This document shows, piece after piece, positions 54,086 through 63,278 of a DNA stretch of 64,000 bases. Within the stretch, counting starts at the first letter, position 1. Each line of letters opens with the position of its first letter. Source of the DNA: Anaerocolumna sp047777345 (GTDB lineage Bacteria > Bacillota > Clostridia > Lachnospirales > Lachnospiraceae); contig JBKEEJ010000001.1 in assembly GCA_047777345.1 (NCBI GenBank), positions 310,001 to 374,000 of the forward strand, read 5' to 3'. Under the pieces are notes generated by a model. The model searched no databases. It saw only the letters and a list, made by a program, of their open reading frames with translations, and had not been told where the DNA came from. The position numbers and the translations under genes are program-made.

Positions 54086-55705
54086 ATGGCAAAGGAAATA
54101 AAGTATGGTGCAGATGCCAGAGCAGCACTGGAAGCCGGTGTTAATAAACTGGCTAATACAGTTAAAGTTACATTAGGACCGAAAGGAAGAAATGTTGTTC
54201 TTGATAAATCTTATGGTACTCCTCTCATTACCAACGATGGTGTTACTATCGCAAAAGAGATTGAATTAGAAAATCCATTTGAAAATATGGGTGCTCAGTT
54301 GGTTAAGGAAGTTGCTACAAAAACCAATGATGTAGCAGGTGATGGTACTACTACGGCAACGGTTTTGGCACAGGCTATGATCAACGAAGGTATGAAGAAC
54401 CTGGCTGCCGGCGCAAATCCTATCATTTTAAGAAGAGGTATGCAGAAAGCAACTGATGTTGCTGTTGAAGCAATCAGTAAAATGAGTTCTTCCTTAACTG
54501 GAAAAGCACAGATTGCAAGAGTAGCCGCTATTTCTGCAGGCGATGATTCCGTTGGTGAAATGGTAGCAGATGCTATGGAAAAAGTATCCAATGACGGCGT
54601 TATAACCATCGAAGAATCCAAGACAATGAAAACAGAGCTGGATCTTGTTGAAGGTATGCAGTTTGACAGAGGATACGTATCTGCATATATGGCAACCGAT
54701 ATGGATAAGATGGAGGCTGAATTAGAAAATCCTTACATCTTAATCACAGATAAGAAGATATCCAACGTTCAGGAAATTCTTCCAATATTGGAGCAGATTG
54801 TTCAAAACGGTGCTAAATTATTAATTATTGCCGAAGATGTTGAAGGTGAAGCATTAACAACCTTAATTATCAATAAGTTAAAGGGTACATTCTCTGTTGT
54901 TGCCGTTAAAGCTCCTGGCTATGGTGACAGAAGAAAAGCAATGCTTCAGGATATCGCTATCTTAACCGGTGGTACTGTAATTTCCGACGAATTAGGCTTA
55001 GACTTAAAAGAAGCAACATTAGACCAGTTAGGACGTGCAAAATCTGTTAAGGTTCAGAAAGAAAATACAATTATTGTTGACGGTGAAGGCAACAAGAAAG
55101 ACATCGAAGCAAGAATTAACCAGATCAAGACTCAGATTGAAGAAACTACTTCTGAATTTGATAAAGAAAAATTACAGGAAAGACTTGCCAAACTGGCAGG
55201 CGGCGTAGCAGTAATCCGCGTAGGTGCAGCTACGGAAACAGAAATGAAAGAAAAGAAACTTCGTATGGAAGACGCTTTGGCAGCTACCAGAGCAGCAGTA
55301 GAAGAAGGTATTGTTGCAGGTGGCGGTTCTGCTTACATCCATGCCAGCAAGGAAGTTGCCAAGTTAGCAGCCAAACTGGAAGGCGATGAAAAGACAGGTG
55401 CTAACATTATATTAAAGGCACTGGAAGCTCCATTACGCTGCATCGTAGAAAATGCAGGATTAGAAGGTTCTGTTGTAGTTAACAAGGTAAAAGATGAAAA
55501 ACCTGGAATCGGATTTGATGCTTTGAAAGAAGAATATGTGGACATGGTAGCCGCTGGAATTCTTGATCCTGCCAAGGTTACAAGAAGCGCACTTCAGAAT
55601 GCTACCAGCGTTGCATCTACTTTCTTAACAACAGAATCTGTTGTTGCTAACATAAAATCCAATGAACCCGCTAATCAGCCAGGTGGCGGAATGGGTATGA
55701 TGTAA
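54086..55705 (+). CDS. groL: Chaperonin GroEL
   Basis: 539 residues with the conserved GDGTTTATVLAQA ATP-site loop, KAPGYGDRRKAML and the C-terminal GGMGMM tail. It forms the double-ring folding chamber. TAGGAGGG precedes the ATG, 27 bases after groES. The gene is complete and ordinary. Confidence 0.98.
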   Translation: MAKEIKYGADARAALEAGVNKLANTVKVTLGPKGRNVVLDKSYGTPLITNDGVTIAKEIELENPFENMGAQLVKEVATKTNDVAGDGTTTATVLAQAMINEGMKNLAAGANPIILRRGMQKATDVAVEAISKMSSSLTGKAQIARVAAISAGDDSVGEMVADAMEKVSNDGVITIEESKTMKTELDLVEGMQFDRGYVSAYMATDMDKMEAELENPYILITDKKISNVQEILPILEQIVQNGAKLLIIAEDVEGEALTTLIINKLKGTFSVVAVKAPGYGDRRKAMLQDIAILTGGTVISDELGLDLKEATLDQLGRAKSVKVQKENTIIVDGEGNKKDIEARINQIKTQIEETTSEFDKEKLQERLAKLAGGVAVIRVGAATETEMKEKKLRMEDALAATRAAVEEGIVAGGGSAYIHASKEVAKLAAKLEGDEKTGANIILKALEAPLRCIVENAGLEGSVVVNKVKDEKPGIGFDALKEEYVDMVAAGILDPAKVTRSALQNATSVASTFLTTESVVANIKSNEPANQPGGGMGMM

Positions 55706-55747
55706 TACCAGTTAACAGGTAGAAATTACTGTTAATTAAATAAAAAG

Positions 55748-55787
55748 CTTACGAAAAAATAGTATTTAGAAACGTAAGAGTTTTTTT
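55748..55787 (+). terminator. Terminator after groEL
   Basis: CTTACG/CGTAAG stem with a 19-base loop and a seven-T tail at 55781-55787. Confidence 0.75.
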
Positions 55788-55790
55788 AAG

Positions 55791-55905
55791 GACAATAAGT
55801 ATTTTATGCTGCAGTCTTCGGGCAGATTATTGGTTTGTGTGCCAATATGGCAATATCAATAATCTGACAGGTAATCTGTGCATAAAATGCTTGTTGTCTT
55901 TTTTT
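55791..55905 (+). ncRNA. Nested palindromic element ending in T7 (structured RNA or second terminator)
   Basis: The outer arms (55791-55809, 55880-55898) pair over 19 bp with two G-U. Inside them CAGATTATTG (55823-55832) pairs perfectly with CAATAATCTG (55857-55866), and inside that TGCCA pairs with TGGCA. The outer stem is followed at once by seven T residues. It could be a small RNA with its own terminator, a long terminator or a mobile palindrome; I recognise no RNA family. Confidence 0.5.
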
Positions 55906-55996
55906 ATAAAATGTGGTGTTACCATTGGCGGTGGCAGCAAGGCAAATAGAAATTTAATAGAAAATATATAAAAACTTTATTTTCGTGTAAATAAGA

Positions 55997-56025
55997 TTGC
56001 AATAATAAAAAAATTAATGTATAAT
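55997..56025 (+). promoter_or_regulatory. Promoter of the XRE-TetR pair
   Basis: TTGCAA, 17-base spacer, TATAAT (56020-56025), 35 bases before the XRE gene. Confidence 0.7.
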
Positions 56026-56060
56026 AATGGCTATCCACGAAACCGGAACCGGAGGTATTT

Positions 56061-56282
56061 ATGAAATCATTAAGTAATATTTCATATAATAAGTTATGGA
56101 AGCTGTTGATTGATAAAAAAATGAAAAAGAAGGATCTGATTGCCGCCACAAAATTAAGTTCAACCGTAATAGCCAAAATGGGGCGCGATGAGTCGGTCCA
56201 TCTTGATACCCTTGTGAAAATATGCAAGGCGCTGCATTGTAAGCTGGATGATATTGTGGAAATACATGTCGACGAAAGGTGA
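56061..56282 (+). CDS. Small XRE/Cro-type helix-turn-helix regulator
   Basis: 73 residues that form essentially one HTH domain (ISYNKLWKLLIDKKMKKKDL, LSSTVIAKMGRDESVHLDTL, ICKALHCKLDDIVEI). Such minimal regulators usually act on their own neighbourhood. GGAGGTATTT precedes the ATG. It overlaps or abuts the TetR gene, which starts 6 bases after its stop. Confidence 0.88.
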   Translation: MKSLSNISYNKLWKLLIDKKMKKKDLIAATKLSSTVIAKMGRDESVHLDTLVKICKALHCKLDDIVEIHVDER

Positions 56283-56287
56283 TATAC

Positions 56288-56848
56288 ATGGCGAATTTTA
56301 CAAAAAAGGCAATCAAGGAGACTTTTATTAAATTACTCAGCGATCGTCCCCTTTCTCAGATTACAGTCAAAGATATTGTTGAAACATGTGGCATCAACCG
56401 TAATTCTTTCTATTATCACTATCATGATATTCCGGCGTTGATTGAGGAAATTGTGATAGAAGAGGCTGATCGCATTATAGCCGAGTATCCCACTTTGGAT
56501 TCACTTGAAATGGGTTTTACTGCGGCAATTGATTTTGCAAAAAATAATCGCCGGGCCATCCTACATATTTTTAAATCCGTAAACCGTGATATATTTGAAC
56601 AGTATCTTTGGAAAGTCTGTGATTATGTTGTGGTTTCGGTCTGTAAAAATGTATTTACAAACCAGCCAATTCCGGATGATGACCGTGACATAATCATACA
56701 GTTCTATAAGGCCCAGTGTTTTGGCATGGTTATTGACTGGCTCAGAAGCGGAATGAAAGATGACGTTTATCATAAGATTCACCGTATCTGCGAATTGCAA
56801 AAAGGAATGCTAGAAGAAATGCTTCGAAGAAGTATTGAAAATAAATAA
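56288..56848 (+). CDS. TetR/AcrR family transcriptional regulator
   Basis: 186 residues. The N-terminal HTH reads FIKLLSDRPLSQITVKDIVE, then CGINRNSFYYHYHDIPALIEE; the rest is the ligand-binding and dimer domain. ATG 56288 follows AAGGTGA at 8 bases; a GTG at 56279 overlaps that site. Together with the XRE gene it probably controls the export-like genes that follow behind a separate promoter. Ligand unknown. Confidence 0.9.
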   Translation: MANFTKKAIKETFIKLLSDRPLSQITVKDIVETCGINRNSFYYHYHDIPALIEEIVIEEADRIIAEYPTLDSLEMGFTAAIDFAKNNRRAILHIFKSVNRDIFEQYLWKVCDYVVVSVCKNVFTNQPIPDDDRDIIIQFYKAQCFGMVIDWLRSGMKDDVYHKIHRICELQKGMLEEMLRRSIENK

Positions 56849-56926
56849 ATATTAAGCACAAAAGGCAATATGCTTAAATTTCAGACAAATAACCTTTGAT
56901 GTTTAAATTTTAGTCATATACGCAGC

Positions 56927-56959
56927 CCATGACCGTTTTTAGGTCATGGACTTTTTTTT
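56927..56959 (+). terminator. Terminator after the tetR-like gene
   Basis: Perfect 8-bp stem CCATGACC/GGTCATGG, 7-base loop, eight-T tail two bases later. Confidence 0.9.
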
Positions 56960-56964
56960 GCTTG

Positions 56965-56993
56965 TTGATGACAATATAGGTATAAAATATAAT
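56965..56993 (+). promoter_or_regulatory. Promoter of the DUF308-MMPL-heptad unit
   Basis: TTGATG, 17-base spacer, TATAAT (56988-56993), 31 bases before the DUF308 gene and right after the tetR terminator. No obvious TetR palindrome was seen over it. Confidence 0.65.
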
Positions 56994-57024
56994 GCTGATA
57001 ATGATTCTAATGGAGGGGTGAGTT

Positions 57025-57633
57025 ATGAAGGCGCGTTCCGTTGCACCGATGTGGATAGCAAAAATCGGTTACATTGTTGTGTCGGCTGCTCTTTTATTAT
57101 TAGGTTTATTTATTATTTTACTGCCTGACATATCAATGCAAATAATCGGAGTATTGCTTGGAACAACCATGATTTTGTTTGGTTGTATCAAACTAATCGG
57201 TTATTTTTCAAAGGATTTGTTTCGCCTGGCCTTTCAATATGACCTGCAATTTGGAATACTTGTTTTGGCACTGGGGCTTATTGTGCTTTTAAAACCTTCT
57301 GAAGTAATTAGTCTGTTTTTTGCAGCCATAGGAATAGCTGCATTGGCAGACAGCCTTTTTAAGATTCAGATAGCAATTGATTCCCGAAAGTTTGGTATTC
57401 AAAACTGGTGGGGAATTTTAGCTCTGGCAATTTTTGCGGGAGCTATTGCTTTTGCTCTTGTTTTTAAGCCGTCTGAGAGCGCCAAGGTTCTGACAAATCT
57501 TCTCGGTGTAACACTTATTGCAAAAGGGGCACTGAATCTGTTTGTAGCAATTACAACAGTAAAAATCATAAAACACCAATATCCCGACTCTATTGAAGCT
57601 GATTACATTGAAATGGAGGATGAAGACAGATGA
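57025..57633 (+). CDS. DUF308 (HdeD-like) membrane protein
   Basis: 202 residues with six hydrophobic helices in three pairs, as in DUF308/HdeD proteins. The last 15 residues are acidic and cytosolic. TGGAGGGGTGA precedes the ATG. Its stop overlaps the start of the transporter gene (ATGA), so the two are translationally coupled. Molecular role unknown; HdeD is linked to acid stress in enterics, which need not apply here. Confidence 0.82.
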   Translation: MKARSVAPMWIAKIGYIVVSAALLLLGLFIILLPDISMQIIGVLLGTTMILFGCIKLIGYFSKDLFRLAFQYDLQFGILVLALGLIVLLKPSEVISLFFAAIGIAALADSLFKIQIAIDSRKFGIQNWWGILALAIFAGAIAFALVFKPSESAKVLTNLLGVTLIAKGALNLFVAITTVKIIKHQYPDSIEADYIEMEDEDR

Positions 57634-59702
57634 AATTTGCAAAAGCGGTGGTAAAATGGCGGGTGCCGATTTTAATATTGACATTTGCCTTAATGATTCC
57701 GGCCATATTGGGCTTTATCGGTACAAGAGTTAATTATGATATGCTTGAGTACCTGCCGGATGATATGGAAACAGTAATTGGTCAGAACGAACTGACGAAG
57801 GATTTTGGAAAAGGAGCGTTTTCCTTTATCATAGTGGAGAATATGTCCAACAAAGATGTGGCAAAACTGAAAGCGAAAATCGCTAAGGTAGACCATGTAG
57901 ATTCCGTTTATTGGTACGATTCTTTTGCGGATATATCCATACCTATGGAAATTTTGCCGGATAAACTTTATTCTGCCTTTAATACTGACAATGCAACTAT
58001 GATGGCGGTATTCTTTGATTCCCAAACATCAGAAGACGTTACTATGGATGCAATAAAGGAAATTCGGTCAATATGCGGAAAACAATGCTTTGTGTCAGGT
58101 CTTTCGGCACTTGTAACAGATTTAAAGGATTTATGTGAACAGCAGGAACCAATTTATGTTACAATAGCCGTAATTCTTGCCTGCATAGCAATGGTTCTGC
58201 TTTTGGACAGCTGGCTTATTCCTTTTGTGTTTCTTGCTTCCATTGGTATGATGATTATGATAAATCTGGGAAGCAATTATTTCTTAGGTGAAATATCCTA
58301 CGTAACCAAAGCTCTTTCTGCGGTTCTGCAACTTGCCGTTACTATGGATTACTCTATTTTTTTGTGGCATAGTTACAATGAGCAGTGTATGAGCCGTGAC
58401 GACAGAAAAGAAGCAATGGCTATTGCCATTAGAGAAACAATGATAAGTGTTGTGGGAAGTTCGGTTACCACTATCGCAGGTTTTATTGCTCTTTGCTTTA
58501 TGTCATTTACAATGGGACGGGATTTAGGTATTGTAATGGCAAAAGGGGTTCTTTTTGGCGTAATTGGTTCCGTAACTGTGTTACCTTCCTTAATTCTTAT
58601 ACTTGACAAACCATTACAAAAGACAAGACACCGTTCCCTGATTCCTGATATGGAGAAATTATCCAAAGGGATTACAAAGGTGTTTCCCATATTTTTGATG
58701 GTATTTATCCTTGTTCTTCCGCCTGCATATTACGGTTATAAAAAAACAAATGATGAAGTCTATTACGATATGGGCGATTGTTTGCCGGAAGATATTGATT
58801 ATGTTATTGCCAATTCCAAACTCAGGGATGAATTTCATATCGGTTCTACCCATATGGTTTTAGTTGATACTTCTGTTCCCTCAAAAGATGTCCGTTCCAT
58901 GATAAAAGAAATGGAAAAGGTTGAGGGAGTAAAATATGTACTGAGTCTGGAATCGGTTATTGGTCCCCTGGTACCGGAAGAAATTCTGCCGGATTCCGTC
59001 ACATCCGTTCTGGAAAGTGACAAATGGAAGCTGATGCTTATCAATTCCGAATATAAAGTTGCAAGTGATGACGTAAACAATCAAATTGATACTCTGAATG
59101 CCATACTGAAAAAATATGACAAAGGCGGAATGTTAATTGGCGAAGCTCCCTGTATGAAAGATATGATCGAAACAACGGATACGGATTTTAAGGTTGTCAA
59201 TGCGATTTCCATTGTGGCAATATTCGTTATTATTTTGCTGGTTACAAGGAGCCTTTCCCTTCCATTCATACTAATTGCCGCAATAGAGCTTGCAATATTT
59301 ATTAATCTGGGACTTCCTCATTATTTTGGTCAGAGTTTACCTTTTATTGCACCAATCTGCATCAGTACCATTCAATTGGGGGCAACTGTAGACTATGCGA
59401 TTTTAATGACCACAAGATATAAGTCTGAGCGGATGGACGGAAACGACAGAAAAAAATCTGTGCTGGTAGCTCTTAAAACATCGATTCCGTCCGTAATTGT
59501 GTCCGGTGTTGGATTGTTTTCCGCAACCTTTGGCGTTGCTGTTTACTCCGATATTGACATAATCAGTTCTATGTGCATGCTTATGGCGCGGGGAGCTATA
59601 ATCAGTATGCTGATGGTAATATTTATTTTACCGGCACTTTTGCTTCTTTGCGATAAATTAATCTGCAAAACCACAATTGGCATGACAAAAATTCAATACT
59701 AA
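57630..59702 (+). CDS. MMPL/RND-family transporter
   Basis: 690 residues in two similar halves: helix 1, a large extracytoplasmic domain (about residues 30-170), five helices, then the same again from about residue 350. The RND-typical VTMDYSIFLWH and GATVDYAILMTTRYKSE occupy equivalent helices 4 and 10 and contain the Asp that carries protons in MMPL proteins. It probably exports a lipid, peptide or surface molecule by proton drive. It is coupled to DUF308 upstream and is 22 bases before the heptad-repeat protein. Confidence 0.9.
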   Translation: MKFAKAVVKWRVPILILTFALMIPAILGFIGTRVNYDMLEYLPDDMETVIGQNELTKDFGKGAFSFIIVENMSNKDVAKLKAKIAKVDHVDSVYWYDSFADISIPMEILPDKLYSAFNTDNATMMAVFFDSQTSEDVTMDAIKEIRSICGKQCFVSGLSALVTDLKDLCEQQEPIYVTIAVILACIAMVLLLDSWLIPFVFLASIGMMIMINLGSNYFLGEISYVTKALSAVLQLAVTMDYSIFLWHSYNEQCMSRDDRKEAMAIAIRETMISVVGSSVTTIAGFIALCFMSFTMGRDLGIVMAKGVLFGVIGSVTVLPSLILILDKPLQKTRHRSLIPDMEKLSKGITKVFPIFLMVFILVLPPAYYGYKKTNDEVYYDMGDCLPEDIDYVIANSKLRDEFHIGSTHMVLVDTSVPSKDVRSMIKEMEKVEGVKYVLSLESVIGPLVPEEILPDSVTSVLESDKWKLMLINSEYKVASDDVNNQIDTLNAILKKYDKGGMLIGEAPCMKDMIETTDTDFKVVNAISIVAIFVIILLVTRSLSLPFILIAAIELAIFINLGLPHYFGQSLPFIAPICISTIQLGATVDYAILMTTRYKSERMDGNDRKKSVLVALKTSIPSVIVSGVGLFSATFGVAVYSDIDIISSMCMLMARGAIISMLMVIFILPALLLLCDKLICKTTIGMTKIQY

Positions 59703-59724
59703 ATCGGATTGGAGGTAATAGACT

Positions 59725-62040
59725 ATGAATATAAAAAGTAAAATAGTAAAATTATGTTCCCTCTGTTTGTGTGTGACAATGATTGCCGGTGGGACAGCTT
59801 ATGCACTTGCCTCAACCACAAATAAAACGGAAAATAATACGACAAATACAACAACGGAAAGCACAGCCCAAAATCAATCGGAAAAGGCTGACAAAAACAG
59901 TGATACTGTCAAGGATGAAACCGTTTATGTCCTTGCAAATCCGGATGGTACGGTACAGAAAATTATTGTCAGTGACTGGATAAAAAATAACCTTTCCAGT
60001 GACAAAATCAATGATGTGACTGAACTGGAGAATACGGAAAATGTAAAAGGTGATGAAGAATATACACTGGGTGGTGACAACAGCCGTGTATGGGATGCCC
60101 AGGGAAATGATATTTATTACCAGGGTACCATTGACAAAGAATTGCCGGTAAATCTTTCAGTATCCTATAAGCTTGACGGCGAAACAATATCCCCGGAAGA
60201 TATTGTTGGGAAAAGCGGCAAAGTAACCATTCGGTTTGATTATGAAAATAAACAATATGAAACGGTAAAAATAGACGGCAAAGATGAAAAAATTTATGTT
60301 CCCTTTGTAATGCTGACAGGTATGCTTCTTGATAACGACAAATTTACCAATGTGGAAGTATCCAACGGAAAGATTATCAGCGACGGAGATAAAACCGCAG
60401 TGGTTGGTTTTGCTTTGCCGGGATTAGAGGAAAGCCTTGGAATAGACAATGAGGATTTTGAAATCCCCTCCTATGTGGAAATAACCGCCGACGTTACCGA
60501 TTTTTCTATGGGAATGACGGCTACTGTGGCAACCAATGCCTTGTTTGATGAAATTGATACGGAAAAAATTGAATCCTTGTCTGATTTGGATGACTCTATG
60601 GATAAACTAAACGACGCGATGGAAAAGCTTCTTGACGGTTCTTCCTCCCTGTACGACGGCCTTTGCACCCTTCTTGACAAATCCAGGGAACTGGTGGAAG
60701 GAATTAATCAATTGGCAGATGGAGCAAAGAAACTAAAAGACGGAGCATATTCCCTTGATGAGGGAGCTAAAAAGCTTTCTGACGGAGCGACAACCTTGTC
60801 CGAAGGGCTTAATACCCTGTCTGAAAATAATGATAAATTAAACGGCGGCGCTAGAAAAGTTTTTGAAGCCCTTCTATCTACGGCTCAGACCCAGTTAAAG
60901 GAAGCCGGCCTTTCCGTACCTGCACTTACCATTGATAATTATGCTACCGTATTAAATAAAATAATTGATTCGCTGGATAATACAAAAATATATAATCAGG
61001 CATTAAAGCAAGTTACCGCTGCCGTTGAGAAAAAACGGGATTATATTAAATCCCAGGTTACGGATGCTGTCCATAAGGAAGTGGAAAGTGGCGTAACAAA
61101 CGCGGTAAAGGAACAGATTAAAGAAAAGGTTACGGCAGCAGTAAAAGAAGAAGTGTCAGCTCAGGTTACGGAAGCCGTTCGTAAGAATGTGGAAGAACAG
61201 GTAATTCTTGCGGCGACCGGAAAAGATAAGGCAACTTATGATGCGGCCGTTTCTTCCGGACTTGTGGATACGGCAACACAGAATGCCATTAATGCTGCCA
61301 TTGCGAAAAAAATGGAAAGCAAAGAAGTCCAGAAGCTGATTTCATCCAATATTGAAAAACAAATGGAAAGTGAAAAAGTTACCAAAACTATTTCGGAAAA
61401 AGTTAATGAGCAGATGGAAACAGACCAGGTAAAGAATCTTATAAAGACAAATACCGATGCAAAAATGAAAGAAAATGATATTCAGTCAGTGATTGAGAAA
61501 AACACGGAAACACAAATACAAAAAATTGTTTCAGAACAAATGGCCAGCGAGGAAGTACAGTCAAAACTTGCTTCCGCGGCAAAAGGTGCAAAATCGGTTA
61601 TTGCCCTTAAGGCTTCTTTAGATGACTATAATACATTTTATCTTGGCCTTATGGATTATACCGCAGGGGTAGAAAAGGCGGCAACCGGTGCTTTAAGTCT
61701 TAAAAACGGAGCCAGTGAACTAAAGAGCGGAACAGGTACTTTGTATAATGGAGTAAGTTCACTCTATGACGGAATACTTACTATGAAAAACGGTGCGCCG
61801 GCACTGATTGACGGTATCACACAGTTAAAAGACGGAGCAATGCAGCTTTCAGACGGACTTTCAAAATTTAATAAGGAAGGCGTCCAGAAACTGATGGATA
61901 CGGCAGATGATGCCAAAGCCTTTATAGACCGGATGAAAGCAATCATTAATGTGGCAAAGAATTATAAATCCTTTGCAGGAATAAGTGACGATGCCGACGG
62001 AGATGTTAAGTTTATATACAGAACGGATGAAATCGAATAA
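59725..62040 (+). CDS. Secreted coiled-coil protein with YhgE-type heptad repeats
   Basis: 771 residues. A signal peptide (about 1-30) and a Thr/Asn-rich linker lead to a folded domain (about 70-275). Then come leucine-glycine heptads (LADGAKKLKDGAYSLDEGAK, and similar blocks), a long charged coiled coil (about 440-640, with repeats of the type VTxAVxxEVxxxV and QMESxxVxxxI), and a second set of heptads near 660-720. The same LxxG heptads occur in YhgE/Pip proteins, but here no C-terminal membrane helices follow, so the protein is probably wholly extracytoplasmic. It may be an adaptor that works with the MMPL pump. Confidence 0.78.
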   Translation: MNIKSKIVKLCSLCLCVTMIAGGTAYALASTTNKTENNTTNTTTESTAQNQSEKADKNSDTVKDETVYVLANPDGTVQKIIVSDWIKNNLSSDKINDVTELENTENVKGDEEYTLGGDNSRVWDAQGNDIYYQGTIDKELPVNLSVSYKLDGETISPEDIVGKSGKVTIRFDYENKQYETVKIDGKDEKIYVPFVMLTGMLLDNDKFTNVEVSNGKIISDGDKTAVVGFALPGLEESLGIDNEDFEIPSYVEITADVTDFSMGMTATVATNALFDEIDTEKIESLSDLDDSMDKLNDAMEKLLDGSSSLYDGLCTLLDKSRELVEGINQLADGAKKLKDGAYSLDEGAKKLSDGATTLSEGLNTLSENNDKLNGGARKVFEALLSTAQTQLKEAGLSVPALTIDNYATVLNKIIDSLDNTKIYNQALKQVTAAVEKKRDYIKSQVTDAVHKEVESGVTNAVKEQIKEKVTAAVKEEVSAQVTEAVRKNVEEQVILAATGKDKATYDAAVSSGLVDTATQNAINAAIAKKMESKEVQKLISSNIEKQMESEKVTKTISEKVNEQMETDQVKNLIKTNTDAKMKENDIQSVIEKNTETQIQKIVSEQMASEEVQSKLASAAKGAKSVIALKASLDDYNTFYLGLMDYTAGVEKAATGALSLKNGASELKSGTGTLYNGVSSLYDGILTMKNGAPALIDGITQLKDGAMQLSDGLSKFNKEGVQKLMDTADDAKAFIDRMKAIINVAKNYKSFAGISDDADGDVKFIYRTDEIE

Positions 62041-62399
62041 TAAAAACAATTAATAACCGTTATTATAACATTTGAAAAACTCCTACGTACAATAACTATA
62101 TTTATTTATCAAAAGGGAGAGTATAAATTTATATAAAACGTGCTTATAAAAGGACAGCAGGTATCCGTAAAATTGTACTTGCTGTTCTTTTTTTTGGCTG
62201 GTGACCCGGGTAATCTTTTAAAACATGGAAATCAGAAAATTTAATTTTTGATTTTGCATCTTATTTATTTAGAAAAATATTAGAATTATTTTCGCATATA
62301 GTCTTTATCTTTAGTTGGAATTTTAGTATAATGGTTTATAGAAAGTCAGTCGGAACAGATTTAGTTTCTTAGTTGAAAGAATATCAGGAGGTATAACAC
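62041..62399. other. Gap between heptad-protein and DUF6106 genes
   Basis: Contains the terminator at 62151-62195 and a TATAAT at 62327-62332 with a poor -35 (TTTATC). No gene seen. Confidence 0.5.
62151..62195 (+). terminator. Terminator of the DUF308-MMPL-heptad operon
   Basis: 13-bp stem AGGACAGCAGGTA/TACTTGCTGTTCT with two G-U pairs and an eight-T tail. Confidence 0.92.
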
Positions 62400-62897
62400 A
62401 TGAACGAGTTATATGCGGAAGCAGGGGTAAAGAGAAAGGAAACAGCGGGGACTTTTGCTTTGCGTTTTCTGTTGATTTTCGTTGCAGTTGCAGCCTTTCT
62501 GTTATCATTCCGCAGTACCATATTACTGTTTTTAGCTGTAATTTTGATTGTTGCTATCGTTTATATATTCCCCAGGCTAAGTGTGGAATATGAATATGTG
62601 TTTTGCGACGGACAGTTAGATTTTGATAAAATTATGGGCAATGCAAAGAGAAAAACAGCCTTAAAAATTGATTTTGATACGGTAGAAATTATGGCACCGG
62701 AAGGTTCTCATGCGCTGGATGCCTTTAACCATGTAAAGATGCAAGTTAAGGATTTCACTTCCGGAAATAAAAATATTAAGCCTTATGTTATAATTGTAAG
62801 AGACGGGGATACCGCTTTAAAAATACTTTTTGAGCCCAATGAAAAAATGATAAACTGCATTAAATTAAAGAGTCCCAGAAAATTATCTCAATACTAA
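62400..62897 (+). CDS. DUF6106-like membrane protein
   Basis: 165 residues: a short polar head, two hydrophobic helices (about residues 22-60) and a cytosolic domain with VEYEYVFCDGQLDFDKIMGNAKRK-type sequence (VFCDGQLDFDKI) and IMAPEGSHALDAF. I believe this is the family named DUF6106 in Lachnospiraceae; function unknown. CAGGAGG precedes the ATG. It is a single-gene unit before guaB. Confidence 0.7.
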   Translation: MNELYAEAGVKRKETAGTFALRFLLIFVAVAAFLLSFRSTILLFLAVILIVAIVYIFPRLSVEYEYVFCDGQLDFDKIMGNAKRKTALKIDFDTVEIMAPEGSHALDAFNHVKMQVKDFTSGNKNIKPYVIIVRDGDTALKILFEPNEKMINCIKLKSPRKLSQY

Positions 62898-62987
62898 TTT
62901 TGTTAAATGATAACAGACAAAATTAAAATATAGGTGTGGTCAAAAGAATGGGAATGTATATCGAAACGCGCCTGCAGGTCCTTTTAC

Positions 62988-63033
62988 TGCAGAAAGTATT
63001 CGCAAAAAAAGATATGCATTCTGCATTTTTTTT
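62988..63033 (+). terminator. Terminator after the DUF6106 gene
   Basis: TGCAGAA (62988-62994) pairs with TTCTGCA (63019-63025), followed by eight T residues. Confidence 0.75.
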
Positions 63034-63198
63034 ATAGATAGGAAAGAACTTGTTGCCGTAAGGTGTTAAAGTATGTCTTTTCAATGGTTTAAGGGTTCCA
63101 TAAAGAAATTGTGAATAAACGGAAAGACAATTGTACATACTATACGGACAATTTATGCCGTATGTGTTTAAATATAAGACAAATTTACGGTTTGGTTA

Positions 63199-63227
63199 TT
63201 GACAAGCCTTCTTTAATTGATTATACT
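63199..63227 (+). promoter_or_regulatory. Consensus promoter of guaB
   Basis: TTGACA, 17-base spacer, TATACT, 51 bases before the start codon. Confidence 0.85.
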
Positions 63228-63278
63228 TTTAAATCAAAAAATAAACATGCAAACTTATAAGAAAGAGAGGATAATAAG

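Larger units (their letters stand above)
55706..56060. other. Gap after groEL with two stacked hairpins and a promoter
   Basis: Holds a simple terminator (55748-55787), a nested ~115-base palindromic element (55791-55905) and the promoter of the XRE-TetR pair. No coding region was seen. Confidence 0.6.
62898..63278. other. Gap upstream of guaB with terminator, dyad and promoter
   Basis: Contains a terminator (62988-63033), a dyad ATACGG...CCGTAT around 63142-63163 and a consensus promoter (63199-63227). The leader after the promoter is only about 45 bases, too short for a purine riboswitch. Confidence 0.55.

Noticed and set aside
63228..63278. Guanine riboswitch before guaB
   Set aside because: The leader after the consensus promoter is only about 45 bases and lacks the conserved loop sequences.
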